A stretch of DNA of 64,000 nt from Aotearoamyces nothofagi. Its lineage: Eukaryota; Ascomycota; Leotiomycetes; Leotiales; Tympanidaceae. Below, one piece after another: positions 33,069 through 44,569 of this stretch. Location of the stretch: contig JADDTR010000013.1 in the NCBI GenBank assembly GCA_015345905.1, positions 124,001 to 188,000 on the forward strand, written 5' to 3'. Numbering within the stretch: position 1 is the first letter of the stretch; each line of letters starts with the position of its first letter. The position numbers and the translations under genes were made by a program. The notes beneath the pieces are model-generated. The model saw nothing but the letters and a program-made list of their open reading frames with translations, did not search any database and had not been told where the DNA came from.

Positions 33069-35817
33069 CTATTCGAATGTAGGTGGCAATTGCCAGGCTC
33101 CATCATGCAGCGGATCACCTGCAAATTGGCCAGTTTCCACTGGAGTGTCACCACTACTGGTCATATTAGCCCAGTCCCAATCCATGGTCATTGGCATATT
33201 CCACAAATCCTGTGGTATGAAGGCTTGCTCATATGGATTAAGGCTAACTGGAGGTCCAAAGTTGGCACTGCTGACGAGATCATGCATTTGATGCATGTCG
33301 TCAGGGAGGGACAAGTCGTTTTCGCCCAGCATGGGGAAGTCATGTGCCATCTCGCTAGTACCGAAGGCTGGAACAAAGACATCATGTCCACTTGGGGGGT
33401 TGTAAGATGTATTGTCGGTGTAGAGGGGTTGTTCATTCGCCTGGTTCCCCACGACTGGATTGGATGGTGCTTGGATGTTGGGGGGTCCTGGCGCCGGTGC
33501 AATTGGCGCTGCAGGTCTAGTGTAAGGTAATGGCTTATCAGAAACATTACTTGGTTGCCTGTTTGTCTTTCTTGACATTCTCTCTGATCTCTCTAGGACG
33601 GTCTTGCCAATCCTATGGAATTCCAAGCTGATGGTCATGATTGCTTTAATACTTGAATTCCCTCCTTGGGCTTCGATACCGCAAAGAAAGTTGATAGCGA
33701 GATCCATAAGCTCGAGATCAGCTCGAGCATTGGGATCGTGTGGATTTTGTAAAATATTGCAGACCAAGGTAATAAGAGATGACATGGGGTAATACATAAC
33801 AAGCCTGGGATTGTTAGCAAATTCTTTCTTTCGGATAGATGGTGTTGGGGTATACATACCAGGCACACACAGGGTCTTCTTGCGGTAAAAATTTCAGAAG
33901 ACGAATAGACGCCCTTGCAGCAGTCGCACAGAGTGCACCAGATGAAAAGAAATTCGAGGTACTACAATCGGCTCCAGTATTTGCGTCTTGGGTAGCCTTT
34001 GAAAGCTTATAAGTCCAATATCCCGACATTCGATGAATGGTTGCAAGACAATTGAAGTAGCTAAAATGCAGCATAACAACATTCAAGGTCTCATGAGTGA
34101 AATTGGTGGAGGGCTCATGCCCAGGTTGAAAGCTTAACGGAAGCTTGCATTTCCATTCGTTGATCTCCTTGTCCAGTTGACTGACATTAGCTAAAAGTTG
34201 TTCAGCTGGCTGCTTTGAAGCAGCAGTGGAATATAGTTGCCTATAGACTTTACTCTGGATTATGGCAAACTCTACCATCAATCTGAACATGTTAACTCGT
34301 GTGCTTCCCACTAAAGTACTGCCGACATTATCATCAGGATCCAAGCTTGGTAGTTCGACATTCATGTCATCGTCGTCCTGAGCTGAGGGTCGTCCGCCCA
34401 TAAGAGAGAGGTTTTTGTCAAACAAGTATGCGATCCAAAAAACGCGCTTTCGTTGCTCGGTTTCTACGGGATTGAGATTGAAGCCAGATCCACGTTTATG
34501 CAATCCGATGCTATGAGAAGACCTGATAGCAGCCGCTACCATGGAAAACGTAGGCTGAGGGTTTGAGGTGCCATGCATGAAAATAGCCATGCCTAGTAAT
34601 GCTTGAACGCTGAAGAGATCTGTGCTTTGCACGATTAATTCTACCAAGACTCCCATAGCGTTCTTCATGTGCCCCCATGCTTTCCGATCTTCCCCCAGCG
34701 GTTCCCGACTACCAACAAGCCGTATTCGATGGGCGAGAGCTAATACGACATTAAGGCATGCCCACCACCCAGCCCCTTTGTATGGGTCTGTAGAATACTG
34801 ACGTTCGACTAGGTAGCGGAATGTAGGCTCGTGGAATAATGGCAAAGCGCTGTTTAATTTCCTAAAGAATGTATCCACCAGTGACAGACATTCCTCTTTT
34901 GCTGGCATTGGGCGATAGAATCGCCGCTGATATACATCCTCAAGGAGCTCGAGCTCTTCGCCATGAAACCTCTTCTTATCCATTGTTGCGGTATTGATAA
35001 TATCCTGTAAGGAACTATCCCCACCGGATTTTTCATCAATCCATTGAACACCTTTTGGTGAGAAAATGGTGAAGCCCGATGATGAGCCAATATATTTGGC
35101 CTCGCCATGGCTGTTTGTCATCAATGAGCACAGTTCCTCCGACAAGGCGTCTACGTCTGCTTCAGTGGTTTCTCGACGTACTGCCTCGTTGTCTTTCGGC
35201 ACTTGTGGCAAAATTCCGGTAGCTGGAGGATTTGAATAGAAAGAATTCGGTAAGGGGGATGCTGAGCTAGAATTGACCTGGGAATTGACCTGGGAGTTGG
35301 CCTGGGAATTGAACTGGGAATTCGACGCTCCAGAATCTGACCTTGGTTGGGCAGCGTTTGTTATTAGCTGTCCGTCCAGCGATATCTGCTTTGTGTTCTT
35401 GTCCATGGCCTTATCTGCCAATCCGGATGTCACCAGCAACGACTCCATCCTCCTAAGGCGCTGTTCAAGGCCCTCGATATATTTTGCGCCTTTAGGTGTG
35501 GCCCTCTTCTTTTTCTCGACCTGCTTGTATGTGCATTCGCGCTTGTAGTGGAGGCAGTGCGAACAAGCTGGCAGCTTTCCATCACACTTGATCTTCTTCA
35601 TCCTACATGTATCGCATGCCCTGGATGCACGTATCTTTTTCGTCTCGGTAATATCCCTCCACGCCGTGTCATTATCCTCTGGTATTTGGGTTGTTGAGTC
35701 CGGACGACTGGTTGGCAATGGCTCTTGGCCATTCGATGGATAGTTGTCATATGTCTGAAGATGCTGATTCGGCATAAGCCCCGATGTAGGAGTGTGGAAT
35801 TCGTTATGGTCGTTCAT
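33069..35817 (-). CDS. Zn2Cys6 (Gal4-type) fungal transcription factor
   Basis: Two exons (35817-33860, 33804-33069) around a 55-bp intron (33805-33859, branch GCTAAC) encode 897 residues. The binuclear zinc cluster is C68-x2-C71-x6-C78-x6-C85-x2-C88-x6-C95 (ACDTCRMKKIKCDGKLPACS). A basic linker and a dimerisation coiled coil follow (GAKYIEGLEQRLRRMESLL, about 107-126). The fungal-specific middle homology domain runs roughly 330-560 (EPTFRYLVERQY, SIGLHKRGSGFNLNP, ETEQRKRVFWIAYLFDKNLS). The C-terminus is Pro/Asn/Asp-rich and probably activating. It acts in the nucleus on CGG-type sites. The targets are unknown; it sits between the transporter and an SDR. A short Ser-Gln-Val-Asn repeat near residue 170-182 comes from 12-bp DNA repeats. 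Confidence 0.94.
35277..35327. repeat. 12-bp coding tandem repeat in the Zn2Cys6 gene
   Basis: Four copies of a 12-bp unit (like GAATTGACCTGG) encode alternating Asn-Ser-Gln-Val/Ala/Phe in a predicted disordered linker. Confidence 0.7.
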
Positions 35818-37073
35818 GGCTGGCCGCAGCAGGTGCCCATTTAGAAGCCGATATTTCTGCGATTTATCCCTTTCTGCTATGATCGCAGAGTGAGGATGCG
35901 TGTTGAATATCGAGCCAAATGCTAGGGGTATGTTGATTAAGATCTCAGTATGCCTGATGATAATTAATGGAGTATTGAGTTTTCGTTTTCAGTAGGCGTC
36001 TTGATGATGACGCTGCACAAGGCTATACGGTACCCGGAGGCTACAGTATCCGGACGCTAGGGGTCTGGCGGATTATGTGGGGCCTTACGAGCCCAGGCAT
36101 CAACCTACAGTACAGGTCTGGACCGTTTCCTGGACAGCATGTGGGTAGCTACTATACCTTACATAGAACTACCTACTTAGATCGCACTTGGAACATACCG
36201 TGCAACTGCATTATACTGTGCACACCGGTGGGGATTCGGTGTCCGCCAGAATTCTCCGCTGAGTCCGCAGTCTCACAGCCAGGTCGTATGTATTCATACC
36301 TATGTGACGCTAGGCTTCAACCGGAAGCGCTTCCGTACTCGCGCTCGTACAAGCCTTAGGAACGGCGGCTCGCTCGGGAAAAACCACGTCTCCAAGGACC
36401 CGGAGCTCTCATGAGGCATAGTACAGTAGAATAAAACTGCTGTAGAGTATAGAAACTTTTAGAAACTCGTCGTGTTCCCCAAGAAGAGAGCCCTAGCTTG
36501 TCCTTACCCTTACCCTCCCGCCCCCACAATCAAGTACTTGCTTCAGCTATAATATGTTGTTTATTCGCAGACATACAAACGAAACGAAGCTCTATTGCGC
36601 TTTCATTAGAGGCTATGCTATTCTAATTACAAGTCACCTACAAGAAGACTTCCGATGTATAGAAAACGTCTAGCGAAGCAGTAAGCATTGACATGGTGTT
36701 ACCTCTACACAGCCCTCCTAGCCCATTTATATACTAGACGGGAAACCCTCGAAGTTTATAATACAAGATATCAAGCATTGTCATTGTTCCCTATTGCAGT
36801 TCAGGCAATACTCCTCAGTACAACTAGCTATATAAAAACATAAAAGCTGCTCTCTTACCAATAACAACTACGCATCACTCCCACCATCTTCTATCCCGCG
36901 AATATCTTTCCCATATCGGCCACAGCGATACCTTATTCAAACAAGGTGCAGCAGAGCGTAGGAGCCAAATGGGCCCATGTAGTACCTTCGGCCCTAGCTC
37001 CTAAGAAACCCTGCAGATGACTTGATTTATTCCCTCGACGATTATTCATCATGACTACCTATGTGAGTCTAGG
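35818..37073. other. Intergenic region upstream of the Zn2Cys6 gene
   Basis: About 1.25 kb lie between the Zn2Cys6 start and the SDR 3' end, both minus strand. It should hold the regulator's promoter. No gene, tRNA or clear repeat was seen; a 94-codon plus-strand frame at 36075 has no domain. Confidence 0.4.
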
Positions 37074-38345
37074 TCACAGTCGACTGCTTTGTGCAAACCC
37101 GAACCTCTCTCCGACCAAGTCTTCGCTCAGTCTCCAAAGCTTCTCTGCCTTGTTCTTATCCGAAGCCCATCTGGATGGTCTTCGAATCTGGCAATTATCG
37201 AGATATATCCCATTCTCCACTGTACGTTCAATGCCTAAGTAATCTCCTTGCTGGAACTTTGTCATGGGCATAAATAAGGGAGGTAGTCTTACCATTTAAG
37301 GCTGGGTCGAAAGCTGCCACAACCATAGCCGCGGCTCCTTGATCCGGCGTCTTCCACTGCTCCGATGTCTCCTCGATAGCCTTTCTTCCCTCGGCATCAA
37401 AACTTCTCATAAGATCCGTCCAAATAGCTAAGGCACGCAGACGTAGCCGCAAATTAGTACAACCCAAACTCTATAATCGCATCGAGAAAACAACGGGCAT
37501 GATGACTTACTACCCGGGTGCAAAGCAAAACTCTTGATTCCGTTATTCCCAAATCTCTCATTCAACCCAATACTAAACAAGACATTCGCACTCTTACTCT
37601 GCCCGTACGCTACCCACCCACTATATCCATCAATCTCCCTCACCATCTCCTTCGGCAGGCCCTTTCTCGGCCTCTCCTCCTCCGCCAGCCCATCCGCATT
37701 GTCGAAATTCCAATCACTGAACCTCACACCCGAGATTCTATGCGCTTCACTAGAGACATTAACAACTCTTACACCAGGCTTAAATCCACTGCTCGCCGAC
37801 TTGGCCAGCAAGGGCATGAGTAAATTCGTCAGCAAAAAGGGGCCCACGTGATTGGTCGCAAACTGCAACTCGATCCCATCTTCCGATTCCTTGCGATGGA
37901 GGACGTTTAGCCCGGCATTGTTTATTAAGATGTCAATCTGCTCGACCGTTGCGAGAATTTCGCGGGCCGCTTTCCGGACCGACTTCTGGGACGAGAGGTC
38001 AATGGCCACGGTCTTGATAGGAACATCTGGGAAGGTCCCGGAGATCTTGGAGGCTACAGCAGCAACTTTTGAGGGGGTGCGGGATGCGAGGATCAGTAGG
38101 CCAGGAGAGTGCGCGGAGAGTGCGACTGCGAGAGCTTCGCCTAGACTCTTGGGACTGATACCCGTGACGAGGACTATAACACGCTTAGTAGAGAGCACCG
38201 AAGTAAAGATCCAGTCCGCCCAAATCCCAGTGCATAGTAAACGGGGAATGGTACTTATTTTCCCCTTTATAGAGCCCGAAAATGCCTCTGCAGCTTCCGT
38301 CGCCGTTGTCAGGGCGCCGAATTCCGTATAGGTCGTAGTATGCAT
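37074..38345 (-). CDS. Short-chain dehydrogenase/reductase
   Basis: Four exons (38345-38255, 38173-37511, 37427-37293, 37234-37074) encode 349 residues; introns are 81, 83 and 58 bp, with branch sites CTACTAAG and GTACTAAT in the first two, and all phases close. The Rossmann fold shows IILVTGISPKSLGEALA as cofactor motif (a looser spacing than the usual TGxxxGxG), the INNAG motif, the active Ser region VRVVNVSSEAHR, and Y220-x3-K224 (YGQSK). HPGTIWTDLMRSF and the WASD-AEKLWRLSEDLVGE end are typical of the fungal WW-oxidoreductase/retinol-dehydrogenase-like SDRs of this length. It probably reduces or oxidises a carbonyl or alcohol with NADP(H) in the cytosol. The substrate is unknown. Confidence 0.92.
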
Positions 38346-39394
38346 CGTTGCAAGTGGTGACTAGGATGTTGTGGAAGTTCCAGTAGCCAGACACCGTCCA
38401 TAGATGTCGGATTAGCCTTCGAAGCACCCGGCAAATCTGGTTACTTGCTTGATTATTACGGCTGCTTGCCCTGCTTCTTAAATTGATATCAGTCTACCCC
38501 GCATTTTATTCACCCGCCTCGGCAGATTGGAGATGTTACTGTAGACGGACTGCTCGCTAAGACTGCACCGTCGTAGCGCCATTAGCTGCTGTCAGCGGCT
38601 ATATCGTCCGTTTCTATATCGTCAGTTCTGTATATAGGCTATAGCCTTTCTATCCCGTGCAGAGTGTCAGCCTTGCAGCACTAGATTACCTGCCAGGTCA
38701 AGTCGGGAATATATTTATGGACGACCACGCCGAGAACTACCTTATCTACAAGTTAACCAAGCTGCACAATGCTATTTGTAGTGACTTGACGGATATAATA
38801 CTGAAATAGCACACCTGAGGGGATGTTTTAATTAGAGTCTTCTAAACTCTATGCATAATATTTCAATTTCTTCTCTTTATGCAAACCAGGCGCTCAAGCC
38901 CGATCACTGCCGCGTTTGGGACCGACGTGTAGATAATAAGGAAGGGACCGCTTGTAGGCGAAAGATCTTGAGACATGATTAGGTCTAGTGGCATAATATA
39001 TCTTATAGGTGGTAGTAGCTCGAGGTAATGCATGATACCATCTAGATTCTAGAGTGGCACTGTATCGGCACCTTAAACCCGATTCGGCCTTTTGGCTCTT
39101 TTCGGAGTTTGCATGAATTCAGTTTGGATTTTCACAGTTTTTATATCTTTTCATACAAGCATGCGATAAAGACACGGAGGGCCAGAGCTAGAAATTTGTA
39201 ATCATATGGGTATCTGTCCTAAATCAAACACCAGTTTCCTGCCTTAATAATTGCTTCACCATATATCTTTTCCCCAAACCTACTAGGCGGCGTTAGCTAG
39301 TCAACTCCTGCAGTGATCTCGTCTAACATCATAGTCATCATTCGTAGCATTCGTAAAAGACTCCTCCTAAAATATCATGTTTGCATCTCTAGCT
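38346..39394. other. Intergenic region between SDR and DUF7053-like gene
   Basis: About 1.05 kb, A+T-rich, lie upstream of the SDR and downstream of the DUF7053-like gene. No gene or clear repeat was found. Confidence 0.35.
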
Positions 39395-40351
39395 TCATTG
39401 GGGGACGTGCGCTGGCAATTCGACTGCACCCATATTCTGATGGGCTAGGGGGCCGCCGTGATACTTGCCATCTCTCTCGGGCTCATGATAGCTCGACAAC
39501 TCCGAAGGCTGGTAGGAGACCCTCTGGTTTTGAGCCTGCTGCTGAATATATGTACTTGCATTTTGATACCCTTGGTCCACCTGGTTGCCGGGACTTGGGA
39601 AAGACTGCGAGGAGTTCCGGTTATCAAATTGCTGATATGAAAGTCTTCCAGGCGCAAAGGGACTTTGACTTCGTAGGGTAAGCGGGTCAGGATACAACAT
39701 CCCTGACTGCGGTGGGAATCCCGGGCTGTGGACTGACTGGATTGAGGGTGCATGGATCATAGACAGATGTGGGGAGGATTGGTTGGAGCTGTATGTCGTC
39801 TCACTCATCCGGTCGTTCTGGGCTGCCTTTTCAGCCAATTGCGCTTTCATCATCAGCCTAGCCACCAGCGCTAGGTGACTTTTCTTTAATGTCTTCTTGA
39901 CAAAGTTCGTCATGAGGATATTGCATCTCATATCCACGTCCTCTCTCAGATATAGTCCTTGTTGCGGTATTCCCGAACCAATCTCCACCGGCCGCTGAGG
40001 CTCTCCAGGTAGTGATCCTCCCAGTGTCCATTTCCCCTTGATATCAAGGCCCATTGGCGCATAAACATGTGTCTGGATACCATTGTCCAGGTCGTGGAAG
40101 CAAGCTGTGTAGGTAACTTTGCCGGAATATAAACCCCCAGGAAGATATGAAACCTTGTCCGTCAGTTCGTACCAGGTACAATGGTATTCTTCGGCAGTTG
40201 CTTTCGCAGGTGGCTTGATGGGATGTCGCTCTTCCACAAGAGGGTTAAGGTCTATGAGCTCGGTGGGCAAGTACAGCGTTTCCATGACTGAAGCACGGGT
40301 TACTCCCGACGGAAGCGGGGTGATCGTTGTGAAGACGGTTCTTTTCGACAT
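39395..40351 (-). CDS. Conserved ascomycete protein, DUF7053-like
   Basis: A single exon encodes 318 residues. The first 170 residues form one compact domain that begins SKRTVFTTITPLPSGVTR and contains LIDLNPLVEERHPIKPP, YHCTWYELTDKVSYLPGG and GLDIKGKWTLGGSLPGEP. I recall this pattern from the fungal DUF7053 family, whose members resemble lipid-binding START-like folds; the assignment is from memory. Residues 150-170 (NFVKKTLKKSHLALVARLM) look like an amphipathic helix. The last 140 residues are Ser/Gln/Pro-rich and disordered. There is no signal peptide, so the protein is probably cytosolic. Function unknown. It is divergent from the Rab escort gene. Confidence 0.8.
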   Translation of the reverse strand: MSKRTVFTTITPLPSGVTRASVMETLYLPTELIDLNPLVEERHPIKPPAKATAEEYHCTWYELTDKVSYLPGGLYSGKVTYTACFHDLDNGIQTHVYAPMGLDIKGKWTLGGSLPGEPQRPVEIGSGIPQQGLYLREDVDMRCNILMTNFVKKTLKKSHLALVARLMMKAQLAEKAAQNDRMSETTYSSNQSSPHLSMIHAPSIQSVHSPGFPPQSGMLYPDPLTLRSQSPFAPGRLSYQQFDNRNSSQSFPSPGNQVDQGYQNASTYIQQQAQNQRVSYQPSELSSYHEPERDGKYHGGPLAHQNMGAVELPAHVPQ

Positions 40352-41349
40352 GATTTAATCTACTTAGGATAGTTGTCGGTGGTCAGGATGATGGCCAGAC
40401 GACTTGAAAGGTGGAGATTTCGTTATACAGGATAATAAGGAGTTGAAGAGGTCATTATTTGGGTCATTGGGATTATGTAGTGAAATAGCGACTCCATTAT
40501 TAAATCCACCAACTTTGACGCGGGAGCACGCACTGCCGACGGGGGAGCTGGCTTGCTGGCACCCGAGATACGGCTTGTGTGGCTGATAATAAAACGAAGC
40601 GAGCAAATCATGAGGGTCTATTTACTGTATTTATGGATTATTAAGTGTGCTGCGCCGTGTTCTAAATCAGAAACAATTAGCATACGGCGAGGACTTAATA
40701 TTTTCGGAAGAGTCGTGACCCGTGTAGAGGCCTTGTTGAATGTAAATGTTCCCTACTTTGCAGGGCGATGCTTACTTACTACGGCGGAGCGGTCCTAGGC
40801 GACGGTCAGAGAAGAGGTCGCGGGGTGTTGCCAGGTGTTGCCAGGTGTTGCCAGGTGTTGCCAGGTGTTGTTGGGAACCATGTTGTGGTGTTTCGGATGT
40901 AAAGCACAGTATACTTAAGACGAACTAATACAAGTCGTACAGCACATACTCTAAAAAGGAGCATGGGACCTCAAGATATCATGGCCCTCACGCGTATTGT
41001 ACAGGACGACTACTGCCAGTCTAAGATTGCTAACAGTCTCCCTTATATTCCCATTTGTACCGTCCGTTACGAACCGCTTCCTTCAGATCTTAGATTCCAG
41101 AGCAGTAGATACAGAACGATGATATTGGTCTACCGTCCAACATCGAAGACCCTACTGAAAGGATCCTCTCATAGAACATCGCCATAGAAAGCACGATGCC
41201 TCGAAATGGTCGAACGGTTGGAGAATTTAAAAGTCTTCTGCTGTGGAGAAGTTCTTATCCACTACTAGCCAAGCGATCGCTTAGTCATCCGCCGGAATTT
41301 TTCCACACCATCTTATTTCAACTTTGTTCGTGCTTCTACCACAAACACC
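40352..41349. promoter_or_regulatory. Divergent promoter region with a 10-bp tandem repeat
   Basis: About 1 kb separates the DUF7053-like and Rab escort genes, which are transcribed away from each other. It contains the GGTGTTGCCA array described separately. No gene is supported. Confidence 0.4.
40824..40870. repeat. 10-bp tandem array (GGTGTTGCCA)
   Basis: Five back-to-back copies of GGTGTTG spaced by CCA, without mismatch except at the last edge, lie in a divergent promoter region. Confidence 0.85.
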
Positions 41350-43243
41350 ATGGAGTCCTTGAGTGAAACATCCTGGGATGTAGTCATATCAGGTACAGGA
41401 CTACAGCAGTCACTATTGGCACTGTGAGCTCTAATTCCTGTCGAGCAGACCGTATAAGTCATGTCTGACTGACGCAGCTTCTTCTGAAGGGCTTTGTCAC
41501 GATCCAGCAAGAAAGTACTCCATGTAGATCAGCATGACTATTATGGAGGTGCCGAGGCTGCCTTAAGCTTACAAGAAGCTGAAGAATGGGTAGAGAAATT
41601 CAAGGCTGGTAAGGCTTCCTCACTTCAATTATCACACACACGCTGACTGTTTTTCAGAGACGCCGAGCTCTCCGTTCTTTAATGCCTCGATTTGGAAAGC
41701 CGACACAAGCACCTCAAATGATTTAGAAAAGTTATCCTTCTCTAGAGCATACTCTCTCACACTCTCGCCCCAAATCATATACTCGAGGTCCAAATTGCTC
41801 ACACAGCTCGTCTCTTCCAAAGTCTATCGACAGCTAGAGTTTCAAGCCGTGGGCAATTGGTGGTTGTACCACGCGCCAGAAGAAGCCTCATCTGGCATGA
41901 CCGGTGCGCATGCAGCTGGAACGCTGAAGCGTATCCCAAACGGCCGCGAGGATATCTTTTCTGATCGAGGCATTGATGTCAGAGCCAAGCGGGCATTGAT
42001 GAAATTTCTTAAGTTCGTTGTGGACTACGAGAATCAATCTGAGCTCTGGGTGCCACAAGCAAATAACTCCTTGCCAGACTTTCTAGCGAACCAGTTCCAA
42101 ATTCCAACATCACTGCAAACAGTGATCGTCGCCTTGACCCTGTCTTTAAATCTACCATCAGATACTTCTGTACGGTATGCTCTACCTCGTATTGCTCGGC
42201 ACCTGACCTCCATTGGAGTGTTTGGACCCGGATTTGGTGCTGTCGTTCCAAAATGGGGCGGCAGTGCGGAGATAGCTCAAGTAGCCTGCAGAGCTGGAGC
42301 TGTCGGGGGAGGTGTCTATGTCCTAGGTACAGGCGTCGAGAGTATCGTGGAAACCGATACCTCGGCCGCCGACCTGAAGCTTACAAATGATGAGACTGTC
42401 CGCGCTAGTTACTATGTATGCTCTCGGGACTCGGCGGCAGACTTTGAATCACCCAGTACTACCTTTGTGGCGAAGACAATTGCTATAGTTACTTCGGATT
42501 TAGCCCCACTCTTCGACAGCAGAGTTGAAGGTTCACCGACAGCTGCTGTATCAGTGGTTGCTTTTCCTTCTGGAACTCTGTATATTGGTGGAGAGAGCGA
42601 GGTCTATCCAGTCTATATCATGGTGCACTCGAGTGAAACGGGCGAATGCCCGTCTGGTCAATGTAAGCATCCTACATTTTCATTCTTGTTCTCTCCGAAG
42701 CATTTTATGATGATCCAAACTTACGAATACTTATCTACATTGTCTGATCCTCTTGACGATAACATACCTCTGACAGTCTGATGAATGCTTTTTCTGTTAC
42801 TTTTTCTAAGCTTAACAATAATGGCTTCAGCTAATCAAAGCTCATTCAAAGTTATCCTCTATGCCAGCACTTGTCCCATAGGCAACGCTAAAGCTAGACT
42901 TGAAGCTGCCATCGCAGCGCTTACAGCTTCGATACCCAAGTCAGATTCATCCTCCCAGGATGCAGCTTCCACCAAATCTGCCAAACTATTATACAGGTTG
43001 TACTATGAGCAAGGAAGTGTTTCATCGGCCAATTCGCTTTCTAGTACACGATGTGCGATGCCCTCTTCATCCATTGATCTGGCCTTTGACGATGCTACCT
43101 TGGACCACGTTGAGGAAGCTTGGAGGGCAATCACTGGTTCTGGAAACGGCGAAGGACCCACGGAGGTTGAAAATGATGGACTGTATATGGTGTTCGAGGA
43201 TCGAGAGCAGATAGGCGATAATGACAGTGATGTGGGTCTATGA
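41350..43243 (+). CDS. mrs6: Rab escort protein (REP, Mrs6-like; Rab GGTase component A)
   Basis: Four exons (41350-41423, 41490-41608, 41658-42662, 42831-43243) encode 536 residues; introns are 66, 49 and 168 bp and phases close. The protein presents newly made Rab GTPases to geranylgeranyl transferase II and then delivers them to membranes. The GDI/REP superfamily Rossmann start reads SWDVVISGTGLQQSLLALAL followed by SRSSKKVLHVD and DYYGGAEAALS. Further conserved blocks are FFNASIWKADTS, GNWWLYHAPE, RIPNGREDIFSD, IARHLTSIGVFGPGFGAVVP and VYVLGTGVESIVETD. The last exon gives the C-terminal domain II strand FKVILYAST. Length is near that of other filamentous fungal REPs and shorter than yeast Mrs6. 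It is an essential housekeeping gene in yeast. Confidence 0.93.
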
Positions 43244-44569
43244 ATAATGGGCTTTGGAGTACGGTTGCCATGGACTAGTGGACTACATGGCGTTAGCGAT
43301 AGTCTTAGGATTTCAACAGGACAGTCAATAATGAATGATGCTGCACTGGTATCTCGCTTTTAATATCCCATCATGCATCGGCACACATCTGCATCAGATA
43401 AATCACTGATTATTGACGTCCGAACATGGACAGCGGCAAAGCGATGCAATCTGGAGCTCGATCCGATCCGGATGCCACTCTCCACGATGCCACTCCCACG
43501 ATGTTGTAGCCCTCAAAGAAGCTTAGATCAGGTCCGATGAGCCGTTGCACAGGCCAGGCGGATGGATAACTGCATGGGCGGCAGCCAGCCGAAGTCTGCA
43601 TGCGTTGGGCAGCAAATCAGCTTTGACATGTAAGCGCTCACCATGCAACCGACGGACTCGACGGACTCGACGAACTCGACTCCCACGGATGATTGGATCA
43701 ACGCCGGGACGGCCATCACAAATTCCAGGCCCCGCTGATCAAACCCGCTGGAGACATCTGAGCGATCCTGGACGTGCGCTGGTCTTCTACTTCTTCAGGC
43801 GAGTCATGGGGAGGGGGAGTGGAAGTGCACACGCAGTGGTGATAAGTGATAAGCAGCTGGCGTGGCCGGGACTGTCGTTGCGGAGCACCGAGCCAATATT
43901 CGAGTGCCGTCAGCCGCTGGACCCTGGGGTTGTCGTCGTCGCTGCCCCGTCGCTGCTTTGTACGGGGACATCGCACCACTGCACGATGCACGCTCACTGG
44001 CCAGTCGGCGCTGTCGTCGAGGTCGCATTTTCCCAGGCCAGAGGCCAAGCAATAGATTGGGCGGCTGCAGTGGTTGGGAAGCCCCACACTGCAGGAGCCT
44101 TTGCACGCAGTCACGGCAGTGTGACTGGCCCTGGCTGTTGAGCACAGTGTGCCGGCACACCAATGCGAAAGACATATATCCCTCGAAAATACTGATTTGT
44201 CCACTTTGGATTTGCATTTCTACTCGTCTTTCTCTGTGCACTTCTCCCGTTCATACTTTACCACAACGTTCGTTATCCCCGTCTCTCGAGAGGAATCTGG
44301 TATTCCTCTGTGACTCAAAGTTGTTCGTTCCGCTTGTTATCCCTGAATCGTCAGCACTACATAAGTAGAATCCTCAATTTTCGTGTGGTCTCTTGGACGG
44401 CCTCGAGTTTGCGTCATTACCCCACGGCTGTTTCGCATCTGAGATACGACGCGGTCGACCAACGGTAGCCTATACGTCTGGGTCGAGGAGCATCCAACGT
44501 GCATTCTTGCTTGGCCAGCAGAGGGTACACCGGTGCCTTGTGTGCTGGAGCGATCTCACTGCTGCGACA
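43244..44569. promoter_or_regulatory. Upstream region of the ferric-reductase-like gene
   Basis: About 1.3 kb lie between the Rab escort stop and the chosen reductase start. TGATAAGTGATAAG at 43840-43853 is a close pair of GATA-factor sites (HGATAR); GATA factors of the SreA type repress iron-uptake genes in ascomycetes, so iron control is plausible. Overlapping frames of 145-198 codons on both strands in this GC-rich part lack domains and are rejected. Confidence 0.45.

Noticed and set aside
36490-36530. CTTACCCTTACCC, resembling a short telomere-like repeat
   Set aside because: Only two imperfect units and not the fungal CCCTAA repeat.
43545-44241. Overlapping frames of 145-198 codons on both strands upstream of the reductase
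   Set aside because: GC-rich DNA with few stops; Arg/Ser/Pro/His-rich products without family; better read as promoter and leader.
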